Of a stretch of 36,253 nt of DNA, positions 32,901 to 36,253 are shown piece after piece (positions within the stretch are counted from its first letter, which is position 1; every line of letters starts with the position of its first letter). The DNA lies in assembly GCA_049999805.1 (NCBI GenBank), contig JBNGIO010004591.1, positions 1 through 36,253 of the forward strand, written 5' to 3'. A program made the position numbers and the translations under genes. A model generated the notes under the pieces. It was not told the origin of the DNA. It did no database searches and saw only the letters and a program-made list of their open reading frames with translations. Origin of the DNA: Folioceros fuciformis (taxonomy: Eukaryota > Anthocerotophyta > Anthocerotopsida > Anthocerotales).

Positions 32901-33356
32901 ACTGATGCAGACTATGCAGGCGACCCAAACTCTAGAAAATCCACAAGTGGTTACATGTTCATGCTTGCAGGGGGGCCTGTGAGCTGGAAGTCGAAGAAAC
33001 AAACCTTGATTGCACAGAGTTCAGCTAAATATGAATATATTGCTGCTGCCTCAGCCGTCAAGGAAGGACTATGGATCGTTTAGCTACTTCGAGACCTTGG
33101 TTACCCACAAGAAGGCCCTTTGGAATTAATGTGTGATAATACAGCTACCATTGCTCTCTCAAAAGATGTGAGGTTTCATGAGCAATCAAAACACATAGAA
33201 GTAAGATATCATTTCCTCCGTCTCAAGGTGGACTTAGGAGCGCTAGTGTTGACGTACGTATCCACTGAAGACCAACTAGCCGACATTCTCACCAAGCCTT
33301 TGGGGAAGATTAAACATGAGACCTTCAGTTCAAGATTGGGACTCGTTGATTTGTGA
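29933..33356 (+). mobile_element. 5'-truncated Ty1/Copia retrotransposon, decayed by stop codons
   Basis: One plus-strand frame carries the Copia order. It has the aspartic protease (LLDSGATKHI, catalytic DSGA at 30072-30083). Next comes the GAG-pre-integrase zinc motif (WHLRLAHLHLQGM ... LCPGCVVGKHA), then the integrase core (LVHADLCGPM, LLDDFSH, then GTAECRHR). Reverse transcriptase follows (KWVLRKKHNADGS, QLDVETAFFHG, catalytic YVDD at 32379-32390), and RNase H last (TDADYAGDPNSRKSTSGY, KHIEVRYHFLR). The frame never shifts over 3.4 kb, but about seven stops interrupt it (near 30183, 30507, 30834, 30948, 32835, 32898 and 33078). The gag gene and 5' LTR are missing. The YVDD motif survives, but the element cannot make a full polyprotein. 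Confidence 0.93.
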
Positions 33357-33383
33357 TACACTGCTGTTTTAGATCATTTTGCT

Positions 33384-33579
33384 TCAAGGGGGGTGTGTGA
33401 AACTGGTTATGTTTTACCTGAAGTTCGTTTCTCCTTTTGTTTAGGGACGCTATATGAACAGACGTGACTCTTCGTTCTGCTCTTGTATAATGCCTTTGCA
33501 GGCTCATAATAAAAAAAAACATACGACTCGTTGTTCTTCTGTGCGTGTCGTGTGTCTGGTCTAAATCGCTTTGGTTCAT
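33384..33579 (+). repeat. Polypurine tract and probable 3' LTR of the Copia element
   Basis: A purine tract (AAGGGGGG, about 33386-33393) lies 30 bases after the polyprotein stop, as expected for second-strand priming. The LTR would begin TGTGTGAAACTGG at 33394 and could end in CA at 33579, giving about 186 bases. Inside are TATA-like sequences (33451 and 33484) and AATAAA at 33508. There is no 5' LTR to compare with, so the exact end is a guess. Confidence 0.5.
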
Positions 33580-34062
33580 GTTGAGGATGAGATTTTGAAG
33601 CCCATCGCTGATTGGGAGTATCTGGCAAACAAGCCTAAGGTGGTTATCGTAAATGCCTGTCGAGGCACTGGCAACCTTGTTGCAAAGAAGCAAGCGGAGG
33701 GGCCAAGCACCGGCAACCTTGCCTCTAGCAGCAAGGAGAAGGGGTTAGACGTTGAGGGAAGCCAGGTTGTCAGCCAGAGAAGTCAACTCCTGTCTTCTGT
33801 GACCGACTGTCTTACCGTCTTCTCCACCAGTCCTGGAGTTGAATCTTTGAGAAATGTCAAGGAAGGCACACACTTTATCATAGCTTTGATGGAAGCCATC
33901 AATCGGGGCTCTCAAACAGAAGATGTGTTGAGCATTCTAACACGCGTGATTGGCAAGGTCACGGACATGAAGGGCCAGCGTAAACCCGAAGCAGGATACA
34001 AGGAGGTATTCCAGTGTCCCGAGCTGCACAGCACACTTCGGAAAAAGAAATACGGGTCTTAG
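33580..34062 (+). CDS. Caspase-like peptidase (family C14): end of p20 with NACRG active site plus complete p10; 5' part missing
   Basis: An uninterrupted frame of about 160 residues ends at TAG 34060-34062. It opens with DEILKPIADWEYLANKPKV and then VIVNACRG, the caspase p20 C-terminus. The catalytic Cys is at 33658-33660, where the animal motif is QACRG. A ~42-residue hydrophilic linker follows, with candidate processing Asp residues (GLDVEG, SSVTD). The p10 domain comes next: DCLTVFSTSPG, SLRNVKEGTHFI (keeping the Arg that binds P1 Asp, but Leu where animals have Trp), LSILTRVIGKV and a terminal HSTLRKKKY. Plant metacaspases use DCCHSG and lack this p10. The catalytic His half of p20 is not in the window upstream. 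The frame has no ATG of its own: it begins right at the Copia 3' LTR, or at a splice acceptor near 33586. It may be a broken gene or the last exon of one. No stops or frameshifts are seen. Confidence 0.8.
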   Translation, partial: VEDEILKPIADWEYLANKPKVVIVNACRGTGNLVAKKQAEGPSTGNLASSSKEKGLDVEGSQVVSQRSQLLSSVTDCLTVFSTSPGVESLRNVKEGTHFIIALMEAINRGSQTEDVLSILTRVIGKVTDMKGQRKPEAGYKEVFQCPELHSTLRKKKYGS

Positions 34063-35387
34063 CCACACCATGCTCTTCTCATGCCTGGCTTGCGTGAGTA
34101 GCGTGTGGCCAGGGCCTGTTATGCCTTCAATCAAGTGTCAGGTATCGTCTTCAGTTACGCACTGTTTGTTGGTGCATCAAACTGCCTCGGATACGATCTT
34201 CTCGATTCTCCCTTTCTACGCATCAACTAGTTCCTGTTTGGCAAGGGAGACGTCTCATAGCGTCCTGATGTGGATGAACAGATGCTGACTTGTGGAGGCT
34301 ATGGGTAGGAAGGGAAGAACATGCGTGTTTGTACACACGGTCAGCTGCAGCTCTTGGTTTCAAGAGACAAGTCGAGATTTGCGGTCCTCTGGCTCCAGGT
34401 TTGCGGTCTTGTGGTTTTTACATCTTTTGTACACTGTCAGGATGTATTATCCATCTTCCCGACCAGCCACAGCTGGGACAGGATGTCCCTCCCTGAAATC
34501 GCGTCTGGAGCTCCTAGGAGCCTTCATGTCACAGTGACATTAGGCAGAACGGAGCAGTAGTTCACTGCTTGTGATAACTGGACTACGTTTGCCAGCACAG
34601 TATTGCTCTAGCTCATGCACAGCATAGCAGGCAAGTAGCAAGTATAGGAGTATATCACGATGAAAACAGGTACACTAGCCCGAATAACACTGTGGCATCT
34701 TCATCCTGTCTCCTGGTTTCGAGCATGTCCTTGTCTCATTCTTCTATGAAACTCGGATTCTCTTTCCGTTACAAAGTTGGCACTCTGAATGCAGGTAGTG
34801 CCCTCTGAGGAGGAGCTGGTAGCGCCTGCCTGCCGCTACTGTGGGTTTGCAAGTCCGGTTACCCTCGGCACTCGCGCTTTGTTCCCTTCCCTGCCGCTAC
34901 TGTGGGTTTGCAAGTCCGGTTACCCTCGGCACTCGCGCTTTGTTCCCTTCCCTGCCGCAGCTGCTAGGATGTCGTGTGTTTGGTTAGAGTGGCCGCCGGG
35001 AGTTTTGGGGATGCTGGGTTTGAGCTGCAGCGGTGTTTTGCAATACACCTAGGCTTATGTTTGTCTTTCCTGCCCTTACAACTTCCAAGCCAGCAAGCTT
35101 CAACGGGGTGTAGGACATAGTGTTTAGCTTTCAAGACGGGTGCTTGAACCTACAGCTGTACGTAGCTCAAAGTTTGAAGGGTGCAGCCCGTGCTTCTGAG
35201 ATGCCTGCTGTTTCCTCGTGTGCCTGGGTAGGATGGATTTGTGGGTGATCTAAGGTACAGCGATGTGAAGAGCTTCCTCTTGACTGCGGCGTCAGGGTTA
35301 GCAGCTGTGCTTTGTGATGAGATGCAGGGTTCGAGCTGCTGACCCTGATATGGTATTGTATTTGTATGAAGAAAACCATCTCCAGAA
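34063..35387. other. 3' flank of the caspase-like frame, no second gene recognised
   Basis: The DNA is balanced in GC rather than AT-rich, with several open frames of 70-90 codons on both strands but no domain. It likely holds 3' UTRs of the caspase-like locus (plus). It also contains a 61-bp duplication. Confidence 0.45.
34830..34960. repeat. 61-bp tandem repeat, two perfect copies plus a partial third
   Basis: The unit beginning CTGCCGCTACTGTGGGTTTG and ending TTTGTTCCCTTCC starts at 34830 and 34891 without a visible difference. A nine-base start of a third unit is at 34952. Perfect identity implies a very recent duplication or an assembly duplication. Confidence 0.88.
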
Positions 35388-35458
35388 CATTAATGGTAAA
35401 CACCTTGGGCTTGTTTGCCAGGTATGTAACTGTATTCATTGAAGGGTTCCATCACGGG
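35388..35458 (-). pseudogene. Inverted, decayed fragment of the caspase-like p20 active-site region
   Basis: On the minus strand, 35424-35388 reads YLANKPKVFTIN, matching EYLANKPKVVIVN just before the active-site Cys of the caspase-like frame. The two stretches agree at 31 of 37 bases by eye. Just upstream, in another frame, VMEPFNEYSY corresponds to EILKPIADWEY, so a frameshift separates the halves. Downstream, the codons for ACRG are damaged. No p10 sequence follows on this strand. It looks like a relic of a second, inverted caspase-like copy. Confidence 0.5.
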
Positions 35459-35571
35459 ACGCAGTAATGCGGCAGACAAGCCAAAAGTGTGTTATCACCA
35501 ACGGTAGATAACAATTATTAGATAGGTAATGAAATCCAACATCCAAATGGCCGGGGGCTTGCTCGGTGGAT

Positions 35572-36253
35572 CTACCATTTGATGAATTCGAAGCGAGGAG
35601 CCGATTTGGTCGGGGCTTGATCGCGATCGAAACTACCTTCCTGGCCCAGGTCTCCTATGAGCTGGTCCACCATGTCGAAGGTGACGTGGTCCATGGCGAA
35701 GATGCGGCTCAGCTCCCGCCCCTCTTCATCCTCGTGGTTGGACAAGGAGTACTTGTCCACCAGCTCGTCCCTGGGCCTCTTGAACAGCACGGAGAGCGAC
35801 ATGGGCGTGTGGTACACAAACAGGTCGGTTCGAAGCTCGGACTCCAGTCGCCGGAGTGTCTGCTCCATGTAGTCCGCCACTGCCAGGTTGCGCAGGGCCT
35901 TCTGGGTGAGGCTTGTGAAGGAGTTGCTGGCGATGGAGTTCCACAGCAGCAGCGGCGACAGGCCGCTCCGGGAGCCGGCAAACGTGGTGTCGGGAGTGCC
36001 GATGTATTCGGGGGTGTCCGGAGGCTGCAGCTGGTACTTGGTCCTGGTCATGTAGATCCCGGTGGGCACAGGCGAGCCGACCCACTTGTGTCCGCTGGTG
36101 GAGATGGAGTTGACAAAGTCGTTGCGAAAGTCGAAACTGGGCCCTTTGTTGCCGGTCAAGCCTGCCTGGTGCGCCATCTCAACGAAGGGCATGTAGGCCG
36201 CCCCTAGCGCGCCGTCGACATGGAACCAGAAGCCGCGGCGGTTGATGACGCAG
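35572..36253 (-). CDS. PLP-dependent group II decarboxylase (histidine/serine decarboxylase-like), C-terminal part, runs off the window
   Basis: This open frame covers about 226 residues from the window edge (the N-terminus lies beyond it) to TAG at 35572-35574. It carries the PLP-fold core FHVDGALGAAYMPFV, whose Asp should pair with the pyridine nitrogen. After it comes SISTSGHKWVGSPVPTGIYM, where Lys in SGHK is the Schiff-base lysine of Pfam Pyridoxal_deC. The small-domain segment TTFAGSRSGLSPLLLWNSIA follows, and SVLFKRPRD near the end. The family removes the carboxyl group of an amino acid; in plants the best-known member is serine decarboxylase. Here the loop reads TSGHKWVGSPVPTGIYMTR rather than the VSGHKFVGCPMPCG I expect for plant serine decarboxylase, so the substrate is uncertain. 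No intron is seen in this part. Confidence 0.88.
   Translation of the reverse strand, partial: CVINRRGFWFHVDGALGAAYMPFVEMAHQAGLTGNKGPSFDFRNDFVNSISTSGHKWVGSPVPTGIYMTRTKYQLQPPDTPEYIGTPDTTFAGSRSGLSPLLLWNSIASNSFTSLTQKALRNLAVADYMEQTLRRLESELRTDLFVYHTPMSLSVLFKRPRDELVDKYSLSNHEDEEGRELSRIFAMDHVTFDMVDQLIGDLGQEGSFDRDQAPTKSAPRFEFIKW

Noticed and set aside
35328-35352. CAGGGTTCGAGCTGCTGACCCTG, a B-box-like hairpin
   Set aside because: It folds as a simple 6-bp hairpin with an 11-base loop and lacks the rest of a tRNA cloverleaf.

Overview
The window is nuclear DNA of a land plant. It has spliced genes with short introns of about 75-240 bases, organelle-type PPR genes, a plastid starch synthase, a Copia retrotransposon, AT-rich gene-poor stretches full of decayed minisatellites, and two 100-N assembly gaps. 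The long PLS-type PPR gene built from near-identical tandem triplets, and the TE-rich spacers, suggest a seed-free vascular plant, most likely a fern. That is an inference; the sequence does not settle it.

Layout. 1-6.6 kb is AT-rich and gene-poor: minisatellites, a Copia RNase H relic, one doubtful AT-hook ORF and an N gap. 7.0-16.4 kb is a tight gene cluster. A P-class PPR gene (minus) and a PLS/E-type PPR gene (plus) diverge from about 350 bases. The second PPR gene converges on a 16-exon starch synthase (minus), and their stop codons are only 4 bases apart. 16.4-20.6 kb is AT-rich spacer with a 36-bp minisatellite. 20.6-28.9 kb holds two convergent RNA/chromatin genes: an 11-exon MRG-family chromodomain gene (plus) and an 11-exon FIP1 polyadenylation-factor gene (minus), whose RES-repeat exon contains the second N gap. 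I rebuilt the exons of all three spliced genes by hand. The starch synthase and MRG genes close perfectly in frame (704 and 321 residues). FIP1 closes in frame except across the gap, whose length is arbitrary.

29.8-34.1 kb is the most surprising part. A 5'-truncated Copia element, all in one frame but with about seven stop codons, ends in a probable 3' LTR. Directly after it is an open frame coding for the end of a caspase p20 domain (active-site motif NACRG) and a complete caspase p10 domain. This resembles true animal-type caspases, not plant metacaspases. A decayed, inverted fragment of a related sequence lies about 1.7 kb further on, beside the 3' end of a PLP-dependent group II decarboxylase gene that runs off the right edge. 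No N gap separates the caspase-like sequence from the FIP1 gene or the decarboxylase, which argues against simple contamination.

The genes do not form a pathway. The PPR proteins would act on organelle RNA, the starch synthase in plastids, and MRG and FIP1 in nuclear chromatin and mRNA 3'-end formation. The main novelty candidate is the caspase-like locus.
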